A stretch of 64,000 nt of DNA from JAEUMD01 sp050246945 (GTDB taxonomy: Bacteria > Pseudomonadota > Alphaproteobacteria > Rhizobiales > Hyphomicrobiaceae). Position 1 is the stretch's first letter; each line of letters starts with the position of its first letter. Both the position numbers and the translations under genes were made by a program. The notes under the pieces were generated by a model. That model saw only the letters and a list, made by a program, of their open reading frames with translations, was not told where the DNA came from and ran no database searches. Where the stretch lies: assembly GCA_050246945.1 (NCBI GenBank), contig JBFWVC010000006.1, positions 198,460 to 262,459 of the forward strand, read 5' to 3'. Below are positions 34,390 through 43,758 of the stretch, piece by piece.

Positions 34390-34941
34390 TCAATGCTTTT
34401 CGGGCGTGATCGGGGCGACAGATGGCCAGTCGCGTTCCTCGTCGCGAGCCTTGCGAGAGGCGCCAGCGGCCGCGCCGGCCGATTCACCGGGCACACGCGC
34501 AATCTCGCCCAGCACCTGGGCAAAGTCGGAAGCCTCGCGGAAGTCCCGGTAGACGGAGGCAAAGCGAACGTAGGCGACAGGGTCCAGCCCCTTCAGGGCT
34601 TCCATCACCAGCTCGCCGATCTGCTCGGAATGGACTTCGACGTCGCCAAGGCTTTCGAGCTGGCGCACGATTCCGGAGACCATGCGCTCGACGCGCTCAG
34701 AATCGATGCTGCGCTTCCTCAGCGCGATATGGACCGAGGTCGCCAGCTTGTTGCGGTCGAACGGCACCTTTCGCCCGGAGCGCTTGACGACGACCAGTTC
34801 GCGCAGCTGTACGCGTTCGAACGTGGTGAAGCGGCCGCCGCAATCGGGACATACGCGACGGCGTCGGATGGCAGCGTTCTCTTCGGTCGGCCGACTGTCC
34901 TTGACCTGCGTATTCTCACCCGCGCAATAGGGGCAGCGCAT
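34390..34941 (-). CDS. nrdR: Transcriptional repressor NrdR
   Basis: 183 residues. An N-terminal zinc ribbon (MRCPYCAGENTQVKDSRPTEE ... CPDCGGRF) is followed by an ATP-cone (VVVKRSGRKVPFDRNKLATSVHIAL) and a long tail of about 30 extra residues. NrdR senses ATP/dATP and represses ribonucleotide reductase genes through paired 16-bp boxes. A matching box stands upstream of the class II reductase at 47268-47283. It lies between glyA and ribD on the same strand, a common alphaproteobacterial order. Confidence 0.96.
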   Translation of the reverse strand: MRCPYCAGENTQVKDSRPTEENAAIRRRRVCPDCGGRFTTFERVQLRELVVVKRSGRKVPFDRNKLATSVHIALRKRSIDSERVERMVSGIVRQLESLGDVEVHSEQIGELVMEALKGLDPVAYVRFASVYRDFREASDFAQVLGEIARVPGESAGAAAGASRKARDEERDWPSVAPITPEKH

Positions 34942-34961
34942 GTCTCGTTTCTCCGAAAGTG

Positions 34962-35002
34962 AAAAGGCGCCGGCGGGCTGCTCACCCCGCCGGCGCCTTG
35001 TT
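34962..35002 (-). terminator. Terminator/attenuator between glyA and nrdR
   Basis: On the minus strand AAGGCGCCGGCGGG-(8-9 base loop)-CCCGCCGGCGCCTTTTC forms a 14-base GC stem followed by TTTTC. It lies between the glyA stop and the nrdR ATG, leaving about 20 bases for an nrdR promoter, so partial read-through from glyA is likely. Confidence 0.75.
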
Positions 35003-35024
35003 AGACCCTACCAGGGGTCCCGGA

Positions 35025-36332
35025 TCAAGCGTAGATCGGGAACCGCTCGCACAGCGCGATAGCTTTTGCACGAGCCTTGGCTTCGACGTCGGCATTGCCT
35101 TCCTCGCCGTTCTTGGCGAGACCGTCGAGAACCTCCGCGATCAAGCGGCCGACCTCCTGGAACTCGGCGACGCCGAAGCCGCGGGTTGTGCCGGCAGGCG
35201 AGCCGAGGCGGATGCCGGAAGTGACCATCGGCTTCTCCGGGTCGAACGGGATGCCGTTCTTGTTGACAGTGATGTTGGCGCGACCCAGCGCCTTTTCGGC
35301 GATGTTGCCGGTGATCTTCTTGGGGCGCAAATCGACGAGGATCAGATGGCTGTCGGTGCCGCCAGAGACGAGCGCAAAGCCGTTCTGGACGAGCACTTCG
35401 CCCATCGCCTTGGCGTTCTCGATCACGTTCTTGATGTAGATCTTGAACTCGGGCTGGAGCGCCTCGCCGAAGGCCACCGCCTTGCCAGCGATGACGTGCA
35501 TGAGGGGGCCGCCCTGGATGCCGGGGAAGATGGCCGAGTTGATCTTCTTGGCGATATCCTCGTCGTTGGTGAGGATCATGCCGCCGCGCGGGCCGCGCAG
35601 CGTCTTATGCGTCGTCGTGGTGGCGACGTGGCAATGCGGGAAGGGGCTCGGATACATGCCAGCGGCGACGAGACCTGCAAAGTGAGCCATGTCGACCATG
35701 AAGATGGCGCCGATCTCGTCGGCGATCTTGCGGAACTCGGCAAAGTCGATGACGCGCGGATAGGCAGAGCCACCGGCGATGATGAGCTGCGGCTTATGCT
35801 CTTTGGCGGCCTTGCGGACATCATCCATGTTCACGACCTGGGAGTCCGGGCGCACCTCATAGTGCGTCGCCTTGAACCACTTGCCGGACTGGTTGACCGG
35901 CGCGCCGTGGGTCAAGTGGCCGCCGTGGGCGAGTGAGAGGCCCATGATCGTGTCGCCCGGCTTCAGCAGCGCGTTGAACACGCCCTGGTTGGCCTGGCTG
36001 CCGGAGTTGGGCTGGACGTTGGCGAAGCCGCAGCCGAACAGCTTCTTGGCGCGGTCGATGGCGAGGTTCTCCGCGATGTCGACGTACTGGCAACCGCCGT
36101 AGTAGCGGCGACCGGGGTAGCCTTCAGCGTACTTGTTGGTGAGCACGGAGCCCGCAGCATCGAGAACGGCCCTGGAGACGATATTCTCCGATGCGATCAA
36201 CTCGATCTCGTGCTGCTGGCGGCCAAGCTCCTTGGCGATGGCAGACGCCATCTCCGGATCGGTCTCGGCGAGCGGCGCGGTGAAGAACTTCGACTGTGCG
36301 GGCGCGGGATATGCGGCCTTGGCTGTCGACAT
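35025..36332 (-). CDS. glyA: Serine hydroxymethyltransferase
   Basis: 435 residues. A pyridoxal-phosphate enzyme converting serine and tetrahydrofolate to glycine and 5,10-methylene-THF; in methylotrophs it also serves C1 assimilation by the serine cycle. Motifs: ELIASENIVS near the start, NKYAEGYPGRRYYGGC, AHFAGLVAAG, and the PLP lysine in THKTLRGPRGG near residue 243. GAGGAAA precedes the ATG. It heads the nrdR-rib-nusB-thiL block. Length and motifs are typical. Confidence 0.97.
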   Translation of the reverse strand: MSTAKAAYPAPAQSKFFTAPLAETDPEMASAIAKELGRQQHEIELIASENIVSRAVLDAAGSVLTNKYAEGYPGRRYYGGCQYVDIAENLAIDRAKKLFGCGFANVQPNSGSQANQGVFNALLKPGDTIMGLSLAHGGHLTHGAPVNQSGKWFKATHYEVRPDSQVVNMDDVRKAAKEHKPQLIIAGGSAYPRVIDFAEFRKIADEIGAIFMVDMAHFAGLVAAGMYPSPFPHCHVATTTTHKTLRGPRGGMILTNDEDIAKKINSAIFPGIQGGPLMHVIAGKAVAFGEALQPEFKIYIKNVIENAKAMGEVLVQNGFALVSGGTDSHLILVDLRPKKITGNIAEKALGRANITVNKNGIPFDPEKPMVTSGIRLGSPAGTTRGFGVAEFQEVGRLIAEVLDGLAKNGEEGNADVEAKARAKAIALCERFPIYA

Positions 36333-36632
36333 GGGACGATTTCCTCGTTCTGACAGGTTGTCGTTTTTTGCGGATGAAAGCGCGGATTGACGGCCGGCTG
36401 ACCGAGGTAGCCACCGCTCAAGTCCGTCTTCCTACCATAGTCTAAATCAGCGAAACAAGGCGGAGAGACACGGGGTCGCGATACCTGTCCAGTGGGATAG
36501 GCTTCGTTGACCGGATGGGGTGGGAGCGCGTTGTCGCCGAACAGATCCAGGCATCAACTCCGTGGAAAGCGTAAACGCCCCCGAGAGGTGCTCGAGGGCG
36601 CTTACGTAATTCTCAATCCGTCCGCGGGAGAG
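36333..36632. other. glyA promoter region and hemA terminator
   Basis: About 300 bases. The left part contains an inverted repeat of 15-base arms downstream of hemA (listed separately); the right part should hold the glyA promoter. No gene is supported. Confidence 0.4.
36571..36605 (-). terminator. Stem-loop downstream of hemA
   Basis: GTAAACGCCCCCGAG (36571-36585) and CTCGAGGGCGCTTAC (36591-36605) pair with a 5-base loop and one or two mismatches. It lies 28 bases after the hemA stop on the minus strand. No clean T run follows. Confidence 0.5.
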
Positions 36633-37868
36633 CTATTCCGCCGCGAGCCGAACGTACTTGTCCTTGGCGACCGGGCAGCGCTCCCACAACTCAGTCAGGG
36701 CATTGACTAGATAGTCCATCTGCTCGTCGGTGTGGACGGGGCTGGGCGTCAGGCGGATGCGCTCCGTGCCCTTTGGGACCGTCGGATAGTTGATCGGCTG
36801 CACGTAAATTCCGTAGCGGTCCAACAGCGTGTCGGTGACGGCTTTGCAGTGCACGGGATCGCCGACCATGACGGGAACTATGTGGCTTGGTCCTGCCATG
36901 ACCGGCAGACCCGCCTCGATCAATCGCGACTTCAACGTGCGCGCGCGCTCCTGATGGCGCTCGCGTTCGACTTGGCTCGTCTTCAAATGGCGGATGGAGG
37001 CAAGCGCACCTGCTGCGATGGCCGGCGCCAGCGACGTGGTGAAGATGAAGCCCGGTGCAAACGAGCGGATCGCATCGCAGGTGTCGGCGGTGGCGGCGAT
37101 GTAGCCGCCCATAACGCCGAATCCTTTGGCCAGCGTGCCGTTGATGATGTCGACGCGATCCATAACGCCGTCACGCTCGGCGATGCCGCCGCCCCGCCGC
37201 CCATACATGCCAACGGCATGGACCTCATCGAGGTAGGTGAGCGCGTTGTACTTCTTCGCGAGGTCGCAGATCTTGCCGATGGGAGCGATGTGGCCGTCCA
37301 TCGAATAGACGCTCTCAAATGCGATCAGCTTAGGCGTATCAAGCGGATACTTCTTCAGGCGTATTTCGAGATCGGCGGTGTCGTTGTGGCGCCAGATCTC
37401 CTTGCTGGTGCCGCCGCGGCGAATGCCTTCGATCATCGAAGCGTGGTTCTTCTCATCGGAGAAGATGACGAGGCCGGGGATCAACTTCTGGAGCGTGGAG
37501 AGGGTAGCATCATTGGCGACGTACGCAGACGTGAAGAGAAGGGCAGCTTCCTTGCCGTGCAGGTCGGCGATCTCGCGCTCGAGTTCGACGTGGTAATGGC
37601 AGGTGCCGGAAATGTTGCGCGTGCCGCCGGAGCCGGCGCCGACCGTGTCGACGGCCTCGTGCATCGCGGCAAGAACGGCGGGGTGCTGGCCCATGCCGAG
37701 ATAGTCGTTCGAGCACCAGACCGTGATCGGGCGAACATCACCCTTGCCGGTGAACTGCTGGGCGGCCGGGAAGGCGCCGCGTTGCCGCTTGAGGTCGGCA
37801 AAAATGCGGTAGCGGCCTTCCGCCCTGATGCTGTCGAGCGCGCCGCGCAACGTCTTCGCGTAGTCCAT
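36633..37868 (-). CDS. hemA: 5-aminolevulinate synthase
   Basis: 411 residues. It condenses glycine and succinyl-CoA to 5-aminolevulinate, the C4 route to heme and cobalamin used by alphaproteobacteria. Motifs: YRIFADL, WCSNDYLGMGQHP, SGGTRNISGTCHYHV, LDEVHAVGMYG and the PLP lysine in NGTLAKGFGVMGG near 247. The ATG at 37868 gives the family start MDYAK; the TTG just before it is closer to GGGGAG spacing but would add a residue absent in homologues. The next enzyme of the pathway, hemB, is 6 kb away. Confidence 0.97.
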   Translation of the reverse strand: MDYAKTLRGALDSIRAEGRYRIFADLKRQRGAFPAAQQFTGKGDVRPITVWCSNDYLGMGQHPAVLAAMHEAVDTVGAGSGGTRNISGTCHYHVELEREIADLHGKEAALLFTSAYVANDATLSTLQKLIPGLVIFSDEKNHASMIEGIRRGGTSKEIWRHNDTADLEIRLKKYPLDTPKLIAFESVYSMDGHIAPIGKICDLAKKYNALTYLDEVHAVGMYGRRGGGIAERDGVMDRVDIINGTLAKGFGVMGGYIAATADTCDAIRSFAPGFIFTTSLAPAIAAGALASIRHLKTSQVERERHQERARTLKSRLIEAGLPVMAGPSHIVPVMVGDPVHCKAVTDTLLDRYGIYVQPINYPTVPKGTERIRLTPSPVHTDEQMDYLVNALTELWERCPVAKDKYVRLAAE

Positions 37869-38531
37869 CAACGTTATTTACTCCCCTGCACGTCAACCTA
37901 TTGCAGCATGCGAATGCCCGTTGGGCAACGACTTCTTCGGTCCGAAAGGGGGCGCCTATTGTCGCTCCTGACCAGTTCAAATCACCCGGCTTTGACCGGT
38001 ATAGGACGATATACCGAATGCCGCGTTAAGGACGGACCACGCCGCCCTTAAACAACAACTGCGCACCGTTCAAGGGCACAATACGAAAAGTCAATGCCTG
38101 GGCAAGGTTTGGCATGACCGCTGCGGGGCTGTCTTGACGAAGGTCAACCACGCCCGCCGCTCTGTGGCCACTTGGGGCCGGTCGTCGCGACGACGTTCCC
38201 AACAGCCTGCGGGCCCGAAAATACGTCGTTCTCCCGGGCGCCATGGGAGGAAAGCGGGTCGTTGGCCGACTGACCGCGCGCCGAATGGGACGCTGCCGCA
38301 GCGGCCCGATCTCAAGAAAATTTGAGCGCGAAGCGATTGAAACAATCGAGCCGGCCCGGTGTCGGATCACCACAGACCGATCGTGTTCATGTCGCATGGA
38401 CGTGAATACGATCCAAGTCTTTGAATTGAGCAAGTTCGTCACGCTGAACCGCTTCGCACTTCAGCTAAACACGCTCGGGCCGGTTCGAACAATGCGCGCG
38501 CCGGTCAGCATCGGCGCGCGGATGCCCTGCG
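37869..38531. other. Intergenic region containing composite repeat copy 4
   Basis: About 660 bases upstream of hemA and downstream of the second L,D-transpeptidase. It contains the repeat at 38377-38476 and presumably the hemA promoter. No gene is supported. Confidence 0.4.
38377..38476 (+). repeat. Composite dispersed repeat, copy 4
   Basis: Left half GATCGTGTTCATGTCGCATGGA ... GTGAATACGATCC, then TTTGAATTGAGCAAGTTCGTCACGCTGAA ... CTTCAGCTAAACACGCTC. Several arm bases differ from the other copies, so it looks older. Confidence 0.8.
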
Positions 38532-39833
38532 TCAGTAGGCGGAGGCTGTGTCGCCAACTCCGTCTCGCTGATAGAGGTCGCGGCGGAACTGAACCACGCC
38601 GTCCTCAGTCGCCCATGCGGTGATGTAGACGAAATAGAGCGGAACCGGTTTCCTCACGCGGACATCCTTGCGCTCGCCCGACTTCTTCAGCGACGTGATA
38701 TCCGACATTCCCATCCCCTGTTCCTCGAGAATCCAGGCCGCCAGCTTCTCTATGTTCGACACACGGATGCAGCCGGAACTGGCGGCGCGGAAATTGCGGC
38801 CGAACAGGCCATCGGACGGCGTGTCGTGCATGTAGACAGAGTGGGCATTGTGGAAGTTAATCTTGAGGAAGCCCAGCGGGTTATCCTTTCCCGGCTGCTG
38901 CGAATAGCTCAGCGCATTCGGCATCGCCGAGTCCCACTTGATCTTTTCCGGATCGAGCTTGCGGCCGTTCCCGTCGTAGGCATCGATGCCGAACTTGACC
39001 AGCACGTTCTTTCCGGCTGCCTGCATCTGGCGACCCTTAGGAATGAGGTCCTTCTGGACAACCGTCGGCGGCAGACGCCAGACGGGATTGAAATTCAACT
39101 CATGGATCGAGGATGTGAGGATCGGCGTCTTGCGCTCGGGTTTGCCGACCACCCCTGTGAAGCGAGAGACAACGTGATCGTCCTCGACCGCCTCGATCTG
39201 GGCGGCTGGAATATTGACGACGACGTACTTCTTCTTGCCAAGCAAGCTGCCGTATTCCCGCAAGCGCGAAAGGCCATTCTTCAGCTGCTTCAAGCGCGCC
39301 GTTGCCGGAACATTCAGTGCCGCGATCGTGCGTTTGTCGACAATTCCGGTGGGGGTCAACCCGTTGGTGGCCTGGAAGCGCTTCACCGCCTTTTCCAGTT
39401 CGTCACCGAAATGGTCCGGGTAGAAGCCTTCCTCACGCAGGTGCCCTGAAATGCGCAGGCGGGCCGCCAGATCGGCCACGAGCGGGCCACTCATGCCCGG
39501 CTGCAGCTCCGTGTTATCGAGCTGCTTCCAGCCACCGTCGTCGACGATCTTCTCGAAGCGCTTTATGGCCTGCTTGGTCGCATCAATGTTCGACGGGGAC
39601 AGGGTCGGGTAGCCGCGCGGGGGATTTGACTCCCATTCGCGGATGAAGTTGCGATCGTACGTGCCAGAGGACGATGGGTTGAAGGTGTTGCCATCACTGA
39701 CCGGACCGAATTGCAACCAGGAGTTGCGATCATAGGCCGCAGCCATGTCTGCATCCAGTGTCGCCCCCACCAACGCGGCCAGCGTACAAGCTGCGATCGT
39801 CAGCCCCCGTACAGGCGAATAAAAGTTGGCCAC
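38532..39833 (-). CDS. L,D-transpeptidase adjacent to ldtR
   Basis: 433 residues: signal peptide (GLTIAACTLAALVGATLDADMAAA), helical region, peptidoglycan-binding-like part (DELEKAVKRFQATNGLTPTGIVDKRTIAALN) and a YkuD domain with HSVYMHDTP and active Cys in AASSGCIRV near 355. It acts in the periplasm on peptidoglycan cross-links. I chose the GTG at 39833 because GGAGGG lies 7 bases upstream; an ATG at 39848 lacks a comparable site. It is downstream of the ldtR gene on the same strand; in Liberibacter and Sinorhizobium LdtR controls a neighbouring L,D-transpeptidase (LdtP), so this gene is the likely target. Confidence 0.9.
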   Translation of the reverse strand: MANFYSPVRGLTIAACTLAALVGATLDADMAAAYDRNSWLQFGPVSDGNTFNPSSSGTYDRNFIREWESNPPRGYPTLSPSNIDATKQAIKRFEKIVDDGGWKQLDNTELQPGMSGPLVADLAARLRISGHLREEGFYPDHFGDELEKAVKRFQATNGLTPTGIVDKRTIAALNVPATARLKQLKNGLSRLREYGSLLGKKKYVVVNIPAAQIEAVEDDHVVSRFTGVVGKPERKTPILTSSIHELNFNPVWRLPPTVVQKDLIPKGRQMQAAGKNVLVKFGIDAYDGNGRKLDPEKIKWDSAMPNALSYSQQPGKDNPLGFLKINFHNAHSVYMHDTPSDGLFGRNFRAASSGCIRVSNIEKLAAWILEEQGMGMSDITSLKKSGERKDVRVRKPVPLYFVYITAWATEDGVVQFRRDLYQRDGVGDTASAY

Positions 39834-40391
39834 CCCAGGTCCCTCCATTCGTGCCGCGGTCACAAAAAACCGTGCTTCTCACATGGTCAACTGCGCCGGG
39901 AAGCGATCCGTGCGCTCAACGGCCAACCCGTCTCAAAGGTTCGTCCCGCGACACGCATCAACGGAAAATCAACCATGCCGACATTTGACAGACGTTCCCG
40001 TCTTCTTGTTCTTGCCATGCCGGGGCCTAATCCGAAGACGCGCCAGAACACTCCGCAAGCCGATACGACGGGTTTGGGTGCGAACCGCCTCGCGCCGGAT
40101 CCGACCGCATCGAAAAAAATCAGGCCCTGTAGCGAACGCAATTACGGAGCGGATACGCGCCAGGCACGAGCCCAATTGCCGCAGAAAACCTCCTCGCGGA
40201 GCGCGGTTCAGACTGCGACAGCCTGAGGCATCGGTTCATGTTTGAAAAGCTCAAAACGGGCAACGGCGGAGGCCTCTTTCGCACTGGTGCAGAGAGGCCA
40301 CAAACGCGAGCGAGGGCACGTCTGGCTGACGGCCCTCGCTGTTGCAAATCCATTCAGGCGCCCGCGGCACGGGCGCCCTCTCATCGTTCCG
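39834..40391. other. Control region between ldtR and the L,D-transpeptidase
   Basis: About 560 bases. Next to the ldtR stop are two inverted repeats (AGCGAGGGC/GCCCTCGCT at 40309-40340 and GGCGCCCG/CGGGCGCC at 40358-40377) that may end ldtR transcription. The remainder should carry the transpeptidase promoter and an LdtR site. No gene is supported. Confidence 0.45.
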
Positions 40392-40901
40392 TCATAGGCG
40401 ATAGCTGATCTGGTAGGACCAGAAGCGCTCCAGGCGGACCAGCGAGCGGTTGAGGCGCTGCAGATCATCGTTGTCGACCTCGCCGACTTTCTGCAGCGAG
40501 CCCAACTGGCGCTGATACAGGTTCTGAACGACCTTGCTCGCGTTTAGCCCCTTGTCCGTCAGGCTCACACGCACAGAGCGCTTGTCCGTTTCGGAGCGCT
40601 TGTAGTGTATGTAGCCCATATCGACGAGCTTCTTCAGGTTGTAGGAGACATTCGAGCCGAGATAATAGCCGCGCGTCTTGAGCTCGCCTGCGGTCAGCTC
40701 GGCGGAGCCGATGTTGTACAGGAGCAGCGCTTGCACGCTATTAAGGTCCGAGCCGCCAACGCGATCGAACTCATCCTTGATGACATCGAGCAAAAGACGG
40801 TGCAATCGCTCGATCAGGCGCAGGGCCTGCAAGTATTCGCTTTGGACCTCGCCGTCCTCCGCGGGCACGCGACCACGCGCCATCTCCACCGCAAAACTCA
40901 T
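40392..40901 (-). CDS. ldtR: MarR-family transcriptional regulator LdtR
   Basis: 169 residues of winged-helix MarR type. The recognition region reads LYNIGSAELTAGELK-TRGYYLGSNVSYNLKKLVDMGYI and the wing SETDKRSVRVSLTDKG, a very conserved segment of LdtR. Long N- and C-terminal helices mediate dimerisation. In alphaproteobacteria LdtR controls L,D-transpeptidase and stress or motility genes; the 38532-39833 gene next door matches. GAGG precedes the ATG. Confidence 0.9.
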   Translation of the reverse strand: MSFAVEMARGRVPAEDGEVQSEYLQALRLIERLHRLLLDVIKDEFDRVGGSDLNSVQALLLYNIGSAELTAGELKTRGYYLGSNVSYNLKKLVDMGYIHYKRSETDKRSVRVSLTDKGLNASKVVQNLYQRQLGSLQKVGEVDNDDLQRLNRSLVRLERFWSYQISYRL

Positions 40902-41070
40902 TGACGTGCCTCGCTACTGTTCGACGCAACCCTTATGTGTTCTTGTCTCGGGTTTCAGACACAATAGCGAATACGACTAAATCTTAGCTGAACAGACATA
41001 GTAAAAGAATAGTTACAGGGGGTTCGCCGCAAGACTTCGTTTAGCCGACCAAAAAGTTAAATTTTGACCG

Positions 41071-42171
41071 TCAGATGCGTGACGTTTGCATCTGGGCGCG
41101 GGAGGGCAGCGCGAGTTCCACGCCTTCTGGCAGCGGGTCGAAATAAGCCGCAACCACTGCTTCCGACACCTCGGCAAGCGTTGCGGGCTGCCACACGGGG
41201 AGGTTGTCCTTGTCGATCAGTGCGGCTCGTACCCCGTCAGCGAAGTCGTGGCCGGCAAGGCAGCGGCAGGCGAGGCGCTGGTCGTCAACGAGGACTTCGC
41301 GCAGCCCCAATCCGGCGGCGCGCCGGAGATGGCGCAGGGTGATCTTGAGCGAGGTCGGAGAGCGTTTGGACAAATCGTCAAGAACGCCTTCGGCGAAGGC
41401 ACGACCGTCGCCCGAAATGTCCTCGAGCTGGGCCATGATGCCCTCCACGGTATCGCCTGCGAAGCAGCGGGCAATGATCTGCCGATGCGGCTCCAGCTCA
41501 CCGCTACCCGGCTCCACGTGCAAGTCGTCGAGCAGAGGATCAACCGTCTGCGCATCGGCCAGCGCTGTTTCGATGTCGTTGAAGTGATCGGCGTCGATGC
41601 AGTGGGTCGCTATTCCCAGACGATAGGCATCGGCCCTCTTGATGGAGCGCCCTGTGAGGCCGAGATAGGTGCCGATCTCGTCGGGCAGGCGCGACAGGGC
41701 ATGAGCCACGCCGACGTCGGGGAAAAGGCCGATCGCGGTTTCGGGCATGGCGAACGTGAAGTTCGCGCCGGCGACACGGTGCGTGTTGTACATGGTGATC
41801 CCGACGCCCGACCCCATGACGATGCCATCCACGAGCGACACTGTCGGCTTGGAGAAACATTCCAGTGTCCAGTCGAGACGATATTCGTCGGCAAAGGCAG
41901 CGAATGCTCGCTGGGGATCATCGCGATACAAGGAGATCAGCTCGCGCACGTCGCCACCGGCGCAGAAAGCCTTGGGACTGGCCGAGCGAATGAGCACCAC
42001 GTAGAGACTGGCATCGCGCGCCAGGCGGGGGATTTCTGCGGAAATCGACGCACGCATGGCGGCGGTCAGCGCGTTGAGAGCGCGCGTCCGGTTCAGAACG
42101 ATGGTGGCGGCGGCACCTATTCGGTTGATGACGACATCAGGCCCGGCCGATTGATCCACAGGCTTCTCCAT
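41071..42171 (-). CDS. Enoyl-CoA hydratase/isomerase family, 3-hydroxyisobutyryl-CoA hydrolase-like
   Basis: 366 residues, crotonase fold. It has NRTRALNALTAAM, KAFCAGGDVRELISLY, GIVMGSGVGITMYNTHRVAG and PETAIGLFPDVGVAHALSRLP. The PE-x-x-IGLFPDVG pattern with a C-terminal helical domain of over 100 residues is that of 3-hydroxyisobutyryl-CoA hydrolases of valine breakdown, which act on a CoA thioester. GAGGAG precedes the ATG. It is divergent from the extensin-like gene, with no pathway neighbours. Confidence 0.85.
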   Translation of the reverse strand: MEKPVDQSAGPDVVINRIGAAATIVLNRTRALNALTAAMRASISAEIPRLARDASLYVVLIRSASPKAFCAGGDVRELISLYRDDPQRAFAAFADEYRLDWTLECFSKPTVSLVDGIVMGSGVGITMYNTHRVAGANFTFAMPETAIGLFPDVGVAHALSRLPDEIGTYLGLTGRSIKRADAYRLGIATHCIDADHFNDIETALADAQTVDPLLDDLHVEPGSGELEPHRQIIARCFAGDTVEGIMAQLEDISGDGRAFAEGVLDDLSKRSPTSLKITLRHLRRAAGLGLREVLVDDQRLACRCLAGHDFADGVRAALIDKDNLPVWQPATLAEVSEAVVAAYFDPLPEGVELALPSRAQMQTSRI

Positions 42172-42358
42172 GACGGCTCCTCTTCATCCACCGGTCATCG
42201 ACAACTATCGCACGCGGTACCAATCCGCGTGCCTTGGCCTGCCCTAATTCGGGGCTATACACCATCCTCAATTGTCAGGACACTTAGGACTGATTCGCGC
42301 GACGGCCAGGACGCTTCAGGGAGCGGGCCGGCGCGCAGGACGCCAGGGGGACTTCGAA

Positions 42359-43639
42359 TTGACGCGATGCGGTCTGCGGGGCTCGACGCTTTCGCTCGGG
42401 CTGGTCCTCTGCGCTTCTTCTCTCTTAGTCGCACGCGCGGACGAGAATGGGGCAGCCATGCGCTTCGTACCCCAGCCCGAGCTGGTGAGATCGCTCGATC
42501 CGGCACGGGCGGCGCTTTCTGTGGGGACGAAGGCGCCGCAGGCCACTGTTGAGCCGGTGTTGGCGCAGAAGAGATTCGGCGCGGACGTGCCATCGAGCTG
42601 GCCAATCACGCTCAGCGATGCACGAGAGCGCGAAAAAGCGCTGGCCTCCGGCACACCCGAGGCTTGGTCGGACGGTGCGGTCAAAGAGGCGCGCCTGCGT
42701 TGTGCCGCGATCCTCAAACGCATCGCGGCAGTTGCCGTGGAGGAAGAGCCCATCAGGGAAGGCTCGTGCGGCGATCCGGCACCGATCCGGCTGTTCAGCA
42801 TCGGACGCAAGCCCGAAGTCATCATCTCGCCGCCGGCGCTTGTCAATTGCGAGATGGCCGAGGCCATGCATACGTGGGTCCAAACAGGGCTCCAGCCACT
42901 TGCGCGTCAGCATCTGGGCGGTCCGATAATCAAGATCGTCAAGATGAGCGATTATTCGTGCCGCAACGCCTACGGGCGGGCGCGCGGCCGGCTTTCCGAG
43001 CACGGCCGGGTCAATGCGATCGACGTCGCCGGCTTCATGACGGCAAAGGGCGATACGACGATGCTACTGGCCGACTGGGGCACAACCCAGCGGGAGATTC
43101 GCCGGCAAATCGCGGAGGAAAAAGCGAAGGCTGAGGCCGCTCAAAAGCAGCGTTTGGCCGTTGAGCAACGCGGCCAAACGAATGAACGAGCATCTCTTCG
43201 CCAGAGCGCATTTCCAGTACAGGACACCAACACCGGCGCGGACGGGCCTGCGGGCATTCCACCAGCCGCGCTCGGACTGGCCGGCGGCGCGCCGGCAGGT
43301 GGGATCGCGCGAAGTACCATCAGCGACGGCCTTCCGCGCATGACCGTGACCATTCCGGGTGGCGGCGCGGGCGGTGCGACAGGCGCGTCGTTCGATATCC
43401 CTCCTTCGAGACTGGGGGGACCGAGGGCAGCAGGGACGACTGAGGGCATCGTCGTCACGACTGACGCGCGTCCAGGAACCGCCGTCAACGAAATCCGAAA
43501 GCAGCGGTTCTTGCGCGGGGCGCACGACTCGGCTTGCAAGATCTTCGGCACAGTGCTCGGACCCGAGGCCAACAACGCGCACCGCAACCATCTGCATCTC
43601 GACATGGCGCATCGCCAGAGCGGCGTGTTCTGCCAATAG
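42359..43639 (+). CDS. Extensin-like C-terminal domain protein, exported
   Basis: 426 residues. Signal segment (GSTLSLGLVLCASSLLVARA), a central part with SSWPITLSDARERE, then the extensin-like C-terminal domain: cysteine-containing blocks RLRCAAIL, EGSCGDPAPIRLF, VNCEMAEAMHTWV, SDYSCRNAYGR, EHGRVNAIDVAGF and, after an inserted Gly/Ala-rich stretch of about 130 residues, FLRGAHDSACKIFGT and NAHRNHLHLDM. The insertion splits the domain. The TTG at 42359 follows GGGGGA by 7 bases and beats an earlier TTG. The family resembles M15-type peptidases and is probably periplasmic. Confidence 0.78.
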   Translation: MTRCGLRGSTLSLGLVLCASSLLVARADENGAAMRFVPQPELVRSLDPARAALSVGTKAPQATVEPVLAQKRFGADVPSSWPITLSDAREREKALASGTPEAWSDGAVKEARLRCAAILKRIAAVAVEEEPIREGSCGDPAPIRLFSIGRKPEVIISPPALVNCEMAEAMHTWVQTGLQPLARQHLGGPIIKIVKMSDYSCRNAYGRARGRLSEHGRVNAIDVAGFMTAKGDTTMLLADWGTTQREIRRQIAEEKAKAEAAQKQRLAVEQRGQTNERASLRQSAFPVQDTNTGADGPAGIPPAALGLAGGAPAGGIARSTISDGLPRMTVTIPGGGAGGATGASFDIPPSRLGGPRAAGTTEGIVVTTDARPGTAVNEIRKQRFLRGAHDSACKIFGTVLGPEANNAHRNHLHLDMAHRQSGVFCQ

Positions 43640-43758
43640 CTTTGCGCCTCCATGCAAAACGTGCAGGGATCGGTTGAGGCTATTCGTGCTCAAGTCTTGC
43701 AATTGGTCCGCGGGAAGGGAATGTTGGCCGCCAAACCCTGGCATCGGCATAGTCCCAT

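Noticed and set aside
39711..40245. Plus-strand frames between the L,D-transpeptidase and ldtR
   Set aside because: Several overlapping Arg/Pro-rich frames, none with a good start site or family motif; the area is better explained as a control region.
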